Shown: positions 1-8,340 of the stretch, one piece after another
Layout of the letters: the number at the start of each line of letters is the position of its first letter
Numbering within the stretch: position 1 is the first letter of the stretch
Assembly (NCBI GenBank): GCA_964524965.1
Contig: CAZGDY010000030.1
Coordinates: forward strand, 1-15,558
Source of the DNA: Kmv34 sp964524965
GTDB lineage: Bacteria > Aerophobota > Aerophobia > Aerophobales > B3-G15
Reading direction: 5' to 3'
Length of the DNA stretch: 15,558 bases
The notes under the pieces: generated by a model
Told to the model about the DNA's origin: nothing
Seen by the model: the letters and a program-made list of their open reading frames with translations, nothing else
The model's database searches: none
Program-made: the position numbers and the translations under genes

Positions 1-1493
1 TTTTTTATTATCTAAAAAATTCTAAGTCTCACCTAATTCTGTTATGTGCTTTTTTTATTTTGGGTATGTTGCATTTTGTTATTTTTTATTATCCCTCTTC
101 CCAAGATGTCTCTCATTATGCTGTTTCATCAAATAGCTTGCAGATAATTGGAGAGGTTATCTCTTTCCCTCGCCTTGTTCAGAGAGAAAGAAAAAGGGTA
201 ACCTTCTACCTTCAAGCTAAAAGAATAAGAAAAAATGAGCTATCGGTTGCATCTGATTCTAAACAACTGGGGGAGAAGGAACAAGTTTTTTCTAATCAGG
301 AAGAATGGGAAAAAGTTCAAGGCAAAGTATGGGTAAACAGTTATTATCCTTATAAAAACGCTAGTTACGGAGACCTGGTTTTTATCCAGGGGGAACTTAA
401 AGTACCTCGAGAACCTCAAGAAAAAGGAACTTTTAATTGGCGAGGATACCTTTCTTACCAGAGAATATTTTCCGAAATGAACACAGGAAAAGTTTATCTT
501 CTTCAAAAAAATCAGGGAAGTTCGCTTGTTCATCTTGCTTCCCGTAGTGCGGGGTGGATAAGGCAGGTAATTGATGCTAATCTTTCTTCTCCTTACGCCT
601 CTGTGCTTAAGGGTATGATGTTAGGGGATAAAGAGGATTTACCCCCGGATGTTTTACGTTCTTTTCGAGTTACCTCTACAGCCCACGTTCTTGTTGTCTC
701 GGGTCTCCATATCGGTCTTTTATTTTTTGTTGTCTTTAGCATAGCTCGTTTAGCTGGTTTATCATTTAAAATTTCTTTTGCTATTGCTCTTCCGGTTATA
801 CTTTATTATGCTCTGATGAGTGGACTTCGTCCCCCTATTTTAAGAGCAAGTTTAATGGCTACGGTAGGTGGAGTATGTTATTTTCTGGATAGAGAAGTTC
901 GCTTATTGGTTATTTTATCTTTGGCGGCCTTTATTATTCTTATCATAAATCCTTTAGCTTTATTTACAGTGAGCTTTCAGTTATCGTTTTTAGCTGTGGG
1001 GGGTATTGTTTATCTTACTCCTTATTTAGAGAAAAAGATTTACTTTTTGCCGGGCATTTTAAGAAAATTTCTTTCTGTCTGTTTAGCAGCCCAACTTTCT
1101 CTTTTGCCTTTTTTTGCCTTTTACTTTAATCAATTCCCTTTAATTGGATTTGTGGCTAATTTTTTAATAGTTCCTTTAATCACTCTCATTTTAGCTCTGG
1201 GGTTTTTTTCCTTAACTCTTGCTATGTTTACTTTGGGGGGAGCAGGGATAATATTCAACACTAATTGGCTTGCTTTAAGAGCTCTTTTATTTACGGTTAA
1301 TTTTTTTTCTTTTTCCTGGAAACCCTCTCTTATTTACTTTTTTTCTCCCCAGGTACCATCTCCTTCCCTCTGGCTTTTACTTTTGTATTATGCTCTACTT
1401 ATTATCCTTCCTTTTTCTTCCTCTTTTTGTTTTTCAGTTAGGTCCTTGACTAAGAAGTTTTTGAAAAAAGTGAGGGTGAGGGATAGGGGATAA
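1..1493 (+). CDS. comEC: ComEC/Rec2-family competence/DNA-uptake channel protein, 5' end cut by window
   Basis: Polytopic membrane protein of the ComEC/Rec2 family, which forms the inner-membrane channel for single-stranded DNA during natural transformation. The frame is open to the window edge. The 19 codons before the TTG at 60 read as a hydrophobic helix (LILLCAFFILGMLHFVIFYY), so the true start lies left of the window. Numbering from that TTG, residues 25-150 form the soluble N-terminal beta-rich (DUF4131-like) domain, including YGDLVFIQGELKVPREPQ. Residues 180-450 form the Competence membrane domain, with the family signatures VLKGMMLGDKEDLP, TAHVLVVSGLHIGLL and LRPPILRASLMA. The protein ends about 25 residues after the last helix and has no C-terminal metallo-beta-lactamase domain, which longer ComEC proteins carry. 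It converges on trkH with a 34-bp gap. The family call is secure; a role in transformation here is inferred. Confidence 0.93.
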   Translation, partial: FYYLKNSKSHLILLCAFFILGMLHFVIFYYPSSQDVSHYAVSSNSLQIIGEVISFPRLVQRERKRVTFYLQAKRIRKNELSVASDSKQLGEKEQVFSNQEEWEKVQGKVWVNSYYPYKNASYGDLVFIQGELKVPREPQEKGTFNWRGYLSYQRIFSEMNTGKVYLLQKNQGSSLVHLASRSAGWIRQVIDANLSSPYASVLKGMMLGDKEDLPPDVLRSFRVTSTAHVLVVSGLHIGLLFFVVFSIARLAGLSFKISFAIALPVILYYALMSGLRPPILRASLMATVGGVCYFLDREVRLLVILSLAAFIILIINPLALFTVSFQLSFLAVGGIVYLTPYLEKKIYFLPGILRKFLSVCLAAQLSLLPFFAFYFNQFPLIGFVANFLIVPLITLILALGFFSLTLAMFTLGGAGIIFNTNWLALRALLFTVNFFSFSWKPSLIYFFSPQVPSPSLWLLLLYYALLIILPFSSSFCFSVRSLTKKFLKKVRVRDRG

Positions 1494-1527
1494 CTACAAC
1501 CTAATACTTAAATTTACATGCGAATCT

Positions 1528-2970
1528 CTATTTTTTCCAAAATGCGGGAATTAGCAGAATTAGTACGGTGTAGATTTCCAAACGGCCCAGCAGCATACAG
1601 AATATTAATACTATTTTGCCGGCAGCAGGGATAGAGAAATAGTTTTGAGTTGGACCTACCAGACCGAACCCCGGTCCAACGTTTCCTAAAGTAGCAGCAA
1701 CAGAGCTAATTGCACTTATCATATCCAGACCTAAACCAGTCATTATAAAAGAGCAGATGATAAAGGTAAGTACATAAAGAAAAAAAAAGGCCGTAATATT
1801 GCGCAAAACATCCTCGGAGATTACTTTATCTCCCCACCTGATGGGAATAATTGCCTGGGGATGAACCAATTTATGCAGTTCCCGGTAGGCTTGTTTAAGA
1901 AGAAGGAAAACTCGCATACACTTTATAGCCCCACCTGTGGAACCGGCACATCCCCCCACAAACATCAAAACCAGTAGAATAATTTTGGAAAGTGGAGGCC
2001 AGACATCGTAATTTGCCGTGACAAAACCTGTAGTGGTGGTTATAGATACAACTTGGAAGGAGGCGTATCTTAAAGCAGTAAAGATTGATTGATAAATGTA
2101 TAATCTAAGCTCCACAGTAGTGATTAACACGCAGAGCAGGATTACTCCCACATAGAAAAGAAATTCCCTATCTTTTAGGAAACTTTTTATTTCTCTCCGG
2201 AAAAGCCCGTAGATGAGAATAAAGTTTATTCCGGCGATAAACATGAAAACAATTATTATGATCTCAAAAAGAGGATTATTGAAAGCACTCACACTTAAAT
2301 TTCTGGGAGTAAATCCTCCTGTGGGCATAGTTCCAAACATGTGGGTGAAGGCATCAAACAATGACATGCCGCTCACATATAAACAAATCACTTCAGCAGC
2401 GGATATTACTACATATATTAACCACAAAAGCTTGGCAGTATCTTTAATAGTTCCTGTTAATTTGCTGGGAGTAGGTCCAGGAGTCTCTGCTTTGAATAAC
2501 CGTACTCCTCCTAATCTCAGGGCAGGAATAATAGCCACTAATAACACCACAATACCCATTCCTCCTAACCATTGAATTTGATTCCGCCAGAAAAGTATAG
2601 CATGAGAATGCCTTTCAATATCAGCAAGTACGGAGGCTCCTGTAGTAGTAAACCCGGACATAGTTTCAAAAAAAGCATCGATGAAGCTGGGAAATGTTCC
2701 TGCAAACAGGAAAGGTAGGGTTCCAAAGCATACCACCAGGGTCCAGCCAAAGGCAGCAATCGCAAATGCTTCTTTTGACCCAATTTCTTCTTTTGAAGGG
2801 AAACACCACCGGAGAGAAAGACCGGTGGCGATGGTGATAATAATGGAGGCTACAAAAGCTCCAGTTACATTTTCTTGATAAAAAATATCACATGCAAGGG
2901 GAAGCAGCATACTTAATCCCAGGAAAAATAAGAGAGTCCCAATTATGCTAAAAACAGTTTTATATTTCAC
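1528..2970 (-). CDS. trkH: Trk-type potassium uptake membrane subunit TrkH
   Basis: Pore subunit of the Trk potassium transporter in the inner membrane, 480 residues, typical of the TrkH/KtrB superfamily. The four pore-loop filter segments are visible: TTTGAS at about 108-113, MPTGGF at 215-220, TTTTGF at 311-316 and NVGPGFG at 430-436. The conserved CAGSTGGAIK stretch follows the third pore helix at about 341-350. Hydrophobic helices fill the rest. The start is GTG, 11 bp after the trkA stop, with no strong Shine-Dalgarno, so translation is probably coupled to trkA. Gating is expected through the cytosolic TrkA ring encoded just upstream. The gene looks intact. The NVGPG loop and lack of a large extension fit TrkH more than TrkG or KtrB, but ion selectivity (K+ versus Na+) cannot be decided from sequence alone. 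Confidence 0.96.
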   Translation of the reverse strand: MKYKTVFSIIGTLLFFLGLSMLLPLACDIFYQENVTGAFVASIIITIATGLSLRWCFPSKEEIGSKEAFAIAAFGWTLVVCFGTLPFLFAGTFPSFIDAFFETMSGFTTTGASVLADIERHSHAILFWRNQIQWLGGMGIVVLLVAIIPALRLGGVRLFKAETPGPTPSKLTGTIKDTAKLLWLIYVVISAAEVICLYVSGMSLFDAFTHMFGTMPTGGFTPRNLSVSAFNNPLFEIIIIVFMFIAGINFILIYGLFRREIKSFLKDREFLFYVGVILLCVLITTVELRLYIYQSIFTALRYASFQVVSITTTTGFVTANYDVWPPLSKIILLVLMFVGGCAGSTGGAIKCMRVFLLLKQAYRELHKLVHPQAIIPIRWGDKVISEDVLRNITAFFFLYVLTFIICSFIMTGLGLDMISAISSVAATLGNVGPGFGLVGPTQNYFSIPAAGKIVLIFCMLLGRLEIYTVLILLIPAFWKK

Positions 2971-2981
2971 TTTTGTTTTTT

Positions 2982-4322
2982 CTACTTGCCAGCGAATATT
3001 TTTTCTATCTTTTTTGTAGCTGATGGAAGGGTAAATATAATTACTTTATCTTTAGGTTGAATAACATCGTTGCCGCGGGGAACGATCACCTTATTATTTC
3101 GAACAATTATCCCCACAATGGAGTCTGTAGGCAAATTAATTTGTTTTAAAGATTTATTAACAGCTTTTGAGGTATGTTGAGCTACTAACTCCATAACTTC
3201 TGCTTTTCCCTCCCTCAATAAGGTTAAAGAGGTTACTTTTGCTTTCCTGATAAAGCGCAGTATTACAGAGGCAGTGGTTATTTTAGGATTGACTACAGCG
3301 TCTATACCCATTTTTTCCATAAGAGGAGCATATTCGGTCCTGTCTATTTTTACTATCACCTTATGTGAGCCTAGATGCTTGGCCATGAGAGAGACCAAAA
3401 TGTTACTTTCATCGTCTCCTGTAACTGCTACAAAGCCATCAGTGGTCTGTATACCTTCGGATTTTAGCAAATCGGTATTTCTATGGTCACTGTTTATCAC
3501 CAAGGTGTCCGGAAGCCTGGAGGCAAGTTGCTCACATTTTTTTCTATCCATCTCGATCAATTTAGTATTAATCCCATGCTTGGAGAGCATTAAAGTTGTA
3601 TGGATGCCAATATTGCTACCTCCTAAAATCATAACGTTTCGAATATTTGCAGGATGCGTACCGATTATGGTATCCAAATTAGAAAAATGCTCTCTGCCTC
3701 CCAGGATATATACGTTATCACTTAATCTAATCCTCTCTTCTCCATGGGGGATAATTATTTCATCATCTCGGTAGATAGCTATAACCAAAAAGGGATAGCC
3801 CAGATTTAAATCTTTTAATTTTTTGTCCACGAAAGAAGAACCTTCTTTTACTCTCAACTCAAACAGTTGAACTTTACCTCCAGCAAACTCTTCTATTTGA
3901 GCAACATTTATTGGAGACTCCAGCAAATTAACGATTTGTTTGGCAGTGGCTATTTCTGGGTTAATGACAAAGTCTATTCCTATTTGTTTTTTTAATAGTT
4001 CCTTGTTTCTTATGTACTCAGGATTTCTAATGCGCGCAATTTTTTTGTCAATACCGAATTGCCCGGCGATCATACAGGCTATCATATTTACCTCGTCAAC
4101 ACCGGTCATCGCAATTATTATATCTGCCTGCCTGATCCCTGCCTTCTCCAGAATACTCATAGTTGCCCCATTGCCGTTAATTGCTAATACATCCAGAGTA
4201 TTCTGGGCTAATTGGTATTTGTTCTCGTCTTTTTCGATTACCACCACATCATGGTCCTGCAAAGATAACGTTTTTGCTATTTGGAAGCCTACTTTTCCTG
4301 TACCTATTATAATTGCTTTCAT
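2982..4322 (-). CDS. trkA: Trk potassium transporter regulatory subunit TrkA (double RCK)
   Basis: Peripheral cytosolic subunit that binds nucleotide (NAD(H), ATP/ADP) and gates TrkH. The 446 residues form two RCK units: TrkA-N at about 1-120, TrkA-C at about 140-215, then a second TrkA-N and TrkA-C. The first Rossmann fold shows GTGKVG at 7-12, with acidic residues E30 and D32 at the end of beta-2. The second shows GGSNIG at about 233-238 followed by LIEMDRKK. The start ATG at 4322 is preceded by a modest GAAAAGG ribosome site. It is first of a two-gene operon with trkH, and a sigma70-like promoter lies about 40 bp upstream. Length and domain order match the standard TrkA family. No lesions are visible. 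Confidence 0.96.
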   Translation of the reverse strand: MKAIIIGTGKVGFQIAKTLSLQDHDVVVIEKDENKYQLAQNTLDVLAINGNGATMSILEKAGIRQADIIIAMTGVDEVNMIACMIAGQFGIDKKIARIRNPEYIRNKELLKKQIGIDFVINPEIATAKQIVNLLESPINVAQIEEFAGGKVQLFELRVKEGSSFVDKKLKDLNLGYPFLVIAIYRDDEIIIPHGEERIRLSDNVYILGGREHFSNLDTIIGTHPANIRNVMILGGSNIGIHTTLMLSKHGINTKLIEMDRKKCEQLASRLPDTLVINSDHRNTDLLKSEGIQTTDGFVAVTGDDESNILVSLMAKHLGSHKVIVKIDRTEYAPLMEKMGIDAVVNPKITTASVILRFIRKAKVTSLTLLREGKAEVMELVAQHTSKAVNKSLKQINLPTDSIVGIIVRNNKVIVPRGNDVIQPKDKVIIFTLPSATKKIEKIFAGK

Positions 4323-4361
4323 TATTGAGTACCTTTTCCGATAAATAATGATGATTTATTA

Positions 4362-4389
4362 AGTTTAGAAGGAATCTTAATCTTGTCAA
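4362..4389 (-). promoter_or_regulatory. Probable sigma70-type promoter of trkA-trkH
   Basis: On the minus strand a perfect TTGACA -35 box (4384-4389) is followed by 16 bp and TAAACT (4362-4367), a 4/6 match to the -10 consensus. It lies 40 bp upstream of the trkA ATG. Just downstream, ATAAAT (4341-4346) and ATTTAT (4354-4359) form an inverted repeat spanning the expected transcription start, which could be an operator or simply AT-rich sequence. Prediction only. Confidence 0.5.
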
Positions 4390-4848
4390 TTTATCGCATT
4401 AGAGGTCTTTTGAAAAACTGACCTATTTTAGAAAACCCAGGAAATGATGTTCAAATAACCACTTGGTCCCAAGAAACAGTTGAAAATAGGCCTTATTTGA
4501 GTTGCTGTAGAATTGTCTAGTAAGGTGTTTCAAGAGGTTTACCCCCTTGTGGGACAGATTAGAGTGTTTGACTAAGTAACATTATCTGAAAAAATAAAGA
4601 ATGTCCAAAATTCAATAATAAAGAACACAGCTTCAGAAAACCGATTGATAAATTGTTGCCAAGAAATGTGAGATAAGATATATTATTTATATGGAGACAA
4701 TTAGAAAAAAGAGAAAAACTGCCTCCAAAATAAAAACATATTATACTAGTTATGAAACTTTGGGATGAGAGAGGATAAACAATTAGAATTAGACTTTTTG
4801 AGTATTGTAAATGTCACGATAAACTCTTAAAAGACCATCTGTGCTTGA
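4390..4848. other. AT-rich non-coding stretch with an imperfect inverted repeat
   Basis: No convincing gene on either strand; all frames are closed by frequent stops. The only structure seen is an imperfect inverted repeat, GACCTATTTT (4420-4429) against AAAATAGGCC (4483-4492), 9 of 10 pairs. A short hairpin CTTGG-TC-CCAAG sits inside it at 4462-4473. This could be an end of a decayed insertion element, a small structured RNA, or chance. The remainder (4500-4848) looks like decayed intergenic sequence bordering the gene remnants to its right. Confidence 0.4.
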
Positions 4849-4971
4849 CTAAAAACCCTCCTTATGAATCTTCAGTAAACCTGTTCTAAAGTAATCACCA
4901 CCTGAGACAACATTTAGACAACCTGCTTGTTCTACCCAATCTACAATCTCTTCCTTAATTGTTGCGGAAAT
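4849..4971 (-). pseudogene. Possible C-terminal remnant of an unidentified protein
   Basis: Reading the minus strand leftward from about 4971 gives about 40 protein-like residues (KEEIVDWVEQAGCLNVVSG, then GDYFRTGLLKIHKEGF) ending in TAG at 4849-4851. One extra T before that stop would account for a continuation as LVKHRWSFKSLS to about 4808. The right border coincides with the point where the plus-strand epimerase homology begins, suggesting a junction of two unrelated fragments. I do not recognise the family. The composition looks coded, but the stretch is short and could be chance. Confidence 0.25.
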
Positions 4972-5251
4972 GTGAAAGATGTTGTAGCAGCTAACACTTT
5001 ATTTGCCGAGGGTGAGGCCTCTGGTGTATTTAATGTTGGTTTTGGAGAGAATATCAGCATAAAAATTGGCCAGAGATATTATGGAGATGACAGGCAAGGA
5101 TGGAAAGCTAATTCATGGCGATGCGAGACCAGGGGATATAAAACACAGTTTAGCTGATATTTCCAAAGCAAAATCGGTGGGTTATAATCCTCGCTATAAT
5201 TTGAAAAAGGGCTTAACAGAGACCGTTCGAGGATTTTCTCATATATTCTGA
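4969..5251 (+). pseudogene. Frameshifted C-terminal remnant of an NAD-dependent sugar-nucleotide epimerase/dehydratase
   Basis: Two overlapping plus-strand frames together read as the last 90 or so residues of an extended short-chain dehydrogenase of the UDP-glucose 4-epimerase type. Frame 1 gives VKDVVAANTLFAEGEASG and FNVGFGENISIK, the family's 'V-DVV-AN' and 'FNVG-G--IS' segments. Frame 2 gives ARDIMEMTGKDGKLIHGDAR, then PGDIKHSLADISKAKSVGYN and KKGLTETV, the classic C-terminal signature. The shift falls in the A-run near 5061-5065, one base extra or two missing. The N-terminal Rossmann domain with its GxxGxxG and YxxxK motifs is absent, so the product cannot be functional. It converges with and overlaps the GT2 gene by 13 bp. 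Such epimerases supply sugar nucleotides for surface glycans, matching the neighbourhood. Confidence 0.8.
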
Positions 5252-6063
5252 CTCAATTCATCCTGACTTAAGTGAAAGGATGGTTTATATTTAATTAATT
5301 TTAAATTTTTAAACATCTTTTGAATAATCTTGTTTTTCATCTCATCACTTATGGTGCATGTTAATCTATCTGTAGGATATTCTCGTACCAAATAGAGCAC
5401 CTCATCGATATTCTGAAATAAATATTTTTCAGACATTCTTAAAGCTAATTCCCAATCTTCTGCCCATAGCATTTTTTCCCGCATACCTCCTACTGCTAAA
5501 AAGTCTTTTTTTCTCCAGCAAATAAGATGAATACAGTGGTATTCTTTGAATAATTTCTCTCTGCTAAATTTTTCACTTCTGATTATTCCATATGGTAAGG
5601 TTCTATTAGTAATTACAATTTTTGAGTTTTCATCGATAACGTATCTGGAAGAGTAAAAGTAACTGACATTTGGATATTTGTTAATATATTTATTGAGCAC
5701 TGTTAAAGTTCCCGGCACAAGCATATCGTCGGAGTCTAAACGGCAAAAGTATTCACCTTTAACTTTTAAGGCACCTACATTAATAGCACTACCAGGGCCT
5801 TCATTTTTTTGTTTATGGAAAACACTGACACCAGGATAATGTCTGTATTTCTTTAAAATTTTTCCTACCTCAGAGACTGTTGAACCATCATCAACAATAA
5901 TAAGTTCGAAATTTACATAGTCTTGTTTTAAAACACTCTCTATCGCTTCTTCAAGGAATTTCGCTCTGTTATATACAGGCATCACAATACTAAGGTAGTT
6001 TTCCATAGATTTTTTTCTATCCTTATATCTCGGATATATTTCAGTACTTTCTATTTTTTCCAT
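5239..6063 (-). CDS. Glycosyltransferase family 2 protein
   Basis: GT-A-fold glycosyltransferase of family GT2, 274 residues, which would transfer a sugar from a nucleotide donor to a growing glycan at the cytosolic membrane face. Seen: the opening strand LSIVMPVYNRAKFLEEAIES (24-43), DDGS (58-61) for nucleotide binding, DSDD (110-113) as the metal-binding DxD region, and WAEDWELALRM with the likely catalytic-base pair E202-D203. There are no membrane helices. The start at 6063 has GAGGAT about 10 nt upstream and overlaps the preceding gene by 13 bp. An internal ATG at residue 20 (MENYLSIVMPVYN), with AAGGAT upstream, would begin closer to the domain and may be the real start. It is last in the minus-strand glycan operon. 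Donor and acceptor cannot be told from sequence. Confidence 0.9.
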   Translation of the reverse strand: MEKIESTEIYPRYKDRKKSMENYLSIVMPVYNRAKFLEEAIESVLKQDYVNFELIIVDDGSTVSEVGKILKKYRHYPGVSVFHKQKNEGPGSAINVGALKVKGEYFCRLDSDDMLVPGTLTVLNKYINKYPNVSYFYSSRYVIDENSKIVITNRTLPYGIIRSEKFSREKLFKEYHCIHLICWRKKDFLAVGGMREKMLWAEDWELALRMSEKYLFQNIDEVLYLVREYPTDRLTCTISDEMKNKIIQKMFKNLKLIKYKPSFHLSQDELSQNI

Positions 6064-7130
6064 GAAAATTCATCCTCAATAAGTTGATAATATCTTTGGA
6101 CACGAATATCCCAAGTATGGTATTTTAACATATATTCGATTGTTCCTTGCCTATCCCACTTTTTATGAACTGCTTCTTCAATCCTTTCTGCCATTGCTTT
6201 GCTGTCATTGTATTCAACGATAAACCCCAAGTTAGCTTCCCGAATGACATTATTATTGGGGACAGGTTCTTCACTCACCACAGGTAGCCCCGCTCTTAAA
6301 TAATAATATATTTTGCTGCTCTCATTATGTTGTACTTCTCCCTGGGCTAATACTATTCCCACGTTAGCAAAATATTGGTAATCCCAGATTTTGTCATTTT
6401 CTATCGCTCCCAAGTAGGTAACAGCATCTTTATCGAGCTTATCCATATCTCCAATACCTATAAGACATAACCTTATCCCTTTTTTCTTCAGAACTCTACC
6501 CAATATATTTAGACCAAGTTGCCATTTGAGATTGACCTTTTTTTGTGAAAATCTGCTATAGAGGTTACCAAGATAGACCGCTATTTTTTCTTTAAATGCA
6601 TTGTAAGGATTTTTGTAAGGCGGGGGGACATCTCTATCTACACCCGTAGGTACTAAAAGTATATTATCTTCTGTTCCAAATTCTTTTTTCCAGAGATGTT
6701 TACTTTGCTCCGTGAGAATAGTAACGTAGCGACTTTTTTGAGCGATTTTCTTTTGCACCTGATAAAGCTCTTCCCGTAAATTATTGAAGAAATATACACC
6801 TTTAGCGTCATCTTTCCCTCCAACTACAGAACCTAATTTACTGATAATAAAGGGGTGATTATCTGCTCCATTTTCAAGAAGAAATTGGAACCCTTTATGA
6901 AATAATGTCTTGATGATATCATATTTTTCCCACCGTACTCTCTTAGGAGAAATATATCTTAAATTTTTGTTCTTCTGAACAACGTTCTTCCCGTTGTTTA
7001 CAATCATATCTACCTTGTATCCTAAACGAGCTAAAGCTTCAGAAATTCTTAACCACCTTATCCGATCCATTGTGTAAGGTTTAAAATTCGGTGTGAGGTC
7101 TTTACTATATACTGTTAGGATTCTAATCAT
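6051..7130 (-). CDS. GT-B-fold (GT4-like) glycosyltransferase
   Basis: Predicted retaining glycosyltransferase of GT-B fold, 359 residues. The N-terminal acceptor domain begins MIRILTVYSK and contains TMDRIRWLRISEALARLGYK, the usual helix after the first strand. The C-terminal donor domain has the linker VPTGVDRD (160-167), the strand IAVYLGNLY (183-191), IRLCLIGIGD (219-228) and the donor-site segment SSKIYYYLRAGLPVV (271-285). That last segment corresponds to the E-x7-E region, with the first acid represented by E270. Similarity to textbook GT4 proteins is moderate, so the exact family is less certain than the fold. The ATG is preceded by GGAAAGGAAA inside the end of the upstream GT4 gene (8-bp overlap), indicating coupled translation. 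Its first ten codons are also present as a scar at 8458-8487. Confidence 0.85.
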   Translation of the reverse strand: MIRILTVYSKDLTPNFKPYTMDRIRWLRISEALARLGYKVDMIVNNGKNVVQKNKNLRYISPKRVRWEKYDIIKTLFHKGFQFLLENGADNHPFIISKLGSVVGGKDDAKGVYFFNNLREELYQVQKKIAQKSRYVTILTEQSKHLWKKEFGTEDNILLVPTGVDRDVPPPYKNPYNAFKEKIAVYLGNLYSRFSQKKVNLKWQLGLNILGRVLKKKGIRLCLIGIGDMDKLDKDAVTYLGAIENDKIWDYQYFANVGIVLAQGEVQHNESSKIYYYLRAGLPVVSEEPVPNNNVIREANLGFIVEYNDSKAMAERIEEAVHKKWDRQGTIEYMLKYHTWDIRVQRYYQLIEDEFSWKK

Positions 7131-8340
7131 TTTCCTTTCCTGCCTTTAGAATATCTTGAAATAAATTAAAATAACTATCTGTTATCTTTGCAATTTCGTA
7201 ATCATTCACACTATCTCTACACAACTTTTTTAATCCAGAATGATAATTTTTAAACATTTTCATTATTGCTCGAGCTAACTCATCGGAATCACCCTTGGGG
7301 ATACAATAGCCATTTTTACCATTTTGAATAACCTCTGAAATCGCCCCAACGTCTGAAGCGATAACTGGTGTTCCGCAGGAAAGAGCCTCCAAGATGACTA
7401 AGGGAAAACCTTCGGTGAGCGAGGGCAATACTAAAAGTTTACATTTTCTATAAAGTTTTCTTAGATCAGATGGATTTAATTCTTCCAAGAGATGAACTCT
7501 TCCCTTTTTTATAAGTTCCTCCATTTTAACTTTTTGATCTGAATTTAAGAAAAAACTTGTTTTTTCAAACATCTCTTTGTTTATTCCTCTTCCCACCAGG
7601 CATAAATCTCCCTTAATCATATTTTTGATCTTAAGATAAGCCGGGAGTGTTTCCTTAAGTCCTTTGTGCTTGTTGAGTTTACCAACGTAAAGAATACCTT
7701 TTCTTTCAACATGGTTAACTGGTGAGAAATATTTTCTATCAATACCATTAGGGATCCTGTATACATTGGTTAATCCTTTACCTCGGCAATACTCTAACAT
7801 TTGTTCACTTACTACCACAATACGAGTGCACAGTTTGAGTAAAGAAAGTATTTTGTCGGATGTTAACCCTTCGCATATGTGCGAATCGTACATAGGAACA
7901 AGATCTATCATACCATGAAGAGTCACCACAAGAGGAATCTTCATTTTTCTGCACACATTTAAAACTTCTTTTGTCTTTTTAGTCGTAAAATGACAATGAA
8001 CTAAATCTGGTTTTTCTCTAAGAAATACTTCCTTGATTTCTTTTACCAGTTTTTCATCTATATTCTCAGCGTTCTCTCCTATGGTTTTTCCCACATATGA
8101 TGTCGTAAAAACTGGATATATTTTGATGTCTTGTTGGAAAACATTGAGTTGTTGTCGGGGTGCATATGGATATCTTAAAACATCAAGCTTGTCTGTAAGT
8201 TGAATTTCAAACAGTTTATGAGTGATGATTGAAACTTCTGTTCCTTTTTGAGATAGACGCAGACAAAGTTCTTTGGCAAAAACCTCTGCTCCCCCAAATG
8301 GTGGTGGAAGATTACAAATTGTAGCTATTCTCAATTAAAA
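7101..8340. repeat. 1240-bp direct repeat, left copy
   Basis: Identical in every stretch compared to 8458-9697 (constant offset 1357). It spans the whole GT4 gene, 6 bp upstream of its TTG, and 22 bp downstream of its stop, reaching codon 10 of the next gene. Identity stops sharply on both sides: C at 7100 against T at 8457, and T at 8341 against C at 9698. No terminal inverted repeats or target-site duplication were seen at the borders, so this is a segmental duplication rather than a recognisable transposon. Confidence 0.95.
7123..8334 (-). CDS. GT4-family glycosyltransferase, downstream identical copy
   Basis: Glycosyltransferase of 403 residues, GT-B fold, family GT4. The N-terminal part has the glycine-rich acceptor loop PPPFGGAEVFAKEL (10-23) and LVHCHFTTKK (111-120). 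The donor domain has IPNGIDRKYFSP (194-205), GILYVGKLNKHKGL (213-226) and EGFPLVILEALSCGTPVIAS, with the E308/E316 pair that holds the nucleotide-sugar. It uses a TTG start with AAGGAAAT upstream, and the likely tail of a preceding gene overlaps it as TTGA. Protein and DNA appear identical to the copy at 8480-9691. This copy is followed by the intact next glycosyltransferase, so its downstream context looks original. Two active copies could raise dosage, or one may be redundant. Confidence 0.93.
   Translation of the reverse strand: MRIATICNLPPPFGGAEVFAKELCLRLSQKGTEVSIITHKLFEIQLTDKLDVLRYPYAPRQQLNVFQQDIKIYPVFTTSYVGKTIGENAENIDEKLVKEIKEVFLREKPDLVHCHFTTKKTKEVLNVCRKMKIPLVVTLHGMIDLVPMYDSHICEGLTSDKILSLLKLCTRIVVVSEQMLEYCRGKGLTNVYRIPNGIDRKYFSPVNHVERKGILYVGKLNKHKGLKETLPAYLKIKNMIKGDLCLVGRGINKEMFEKTSFFLNSDQKVKMEELIKKGRVHLLEELNPSDLRKLYRKCKLLVLPSLTEGFPLVILEALSCGTPVIASDVGAISEVIQNGKNGYCIPKGDSDELARAIMKMFKNYHSGLKKLCRDSVNDYEIAKITDSYFNLFQDILKAGKEND

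Noticed and set aside
1494..1527. Bidirectional terminator between comEC and trkH
   Set aside because: The 34-bp gap has no GC-rich stem or hairpin.
2213..2878. Plus-strand and alternative-frame open frames inside trkH
   Set aside because: They lie antisense or out of frame to a clearly intact TrkH and show no family features.
3274..4344. Plus-strand open frames across trkA
   Set aside because: Antisense shadows of TrkA; no ribosome sites and no recognisable domains.
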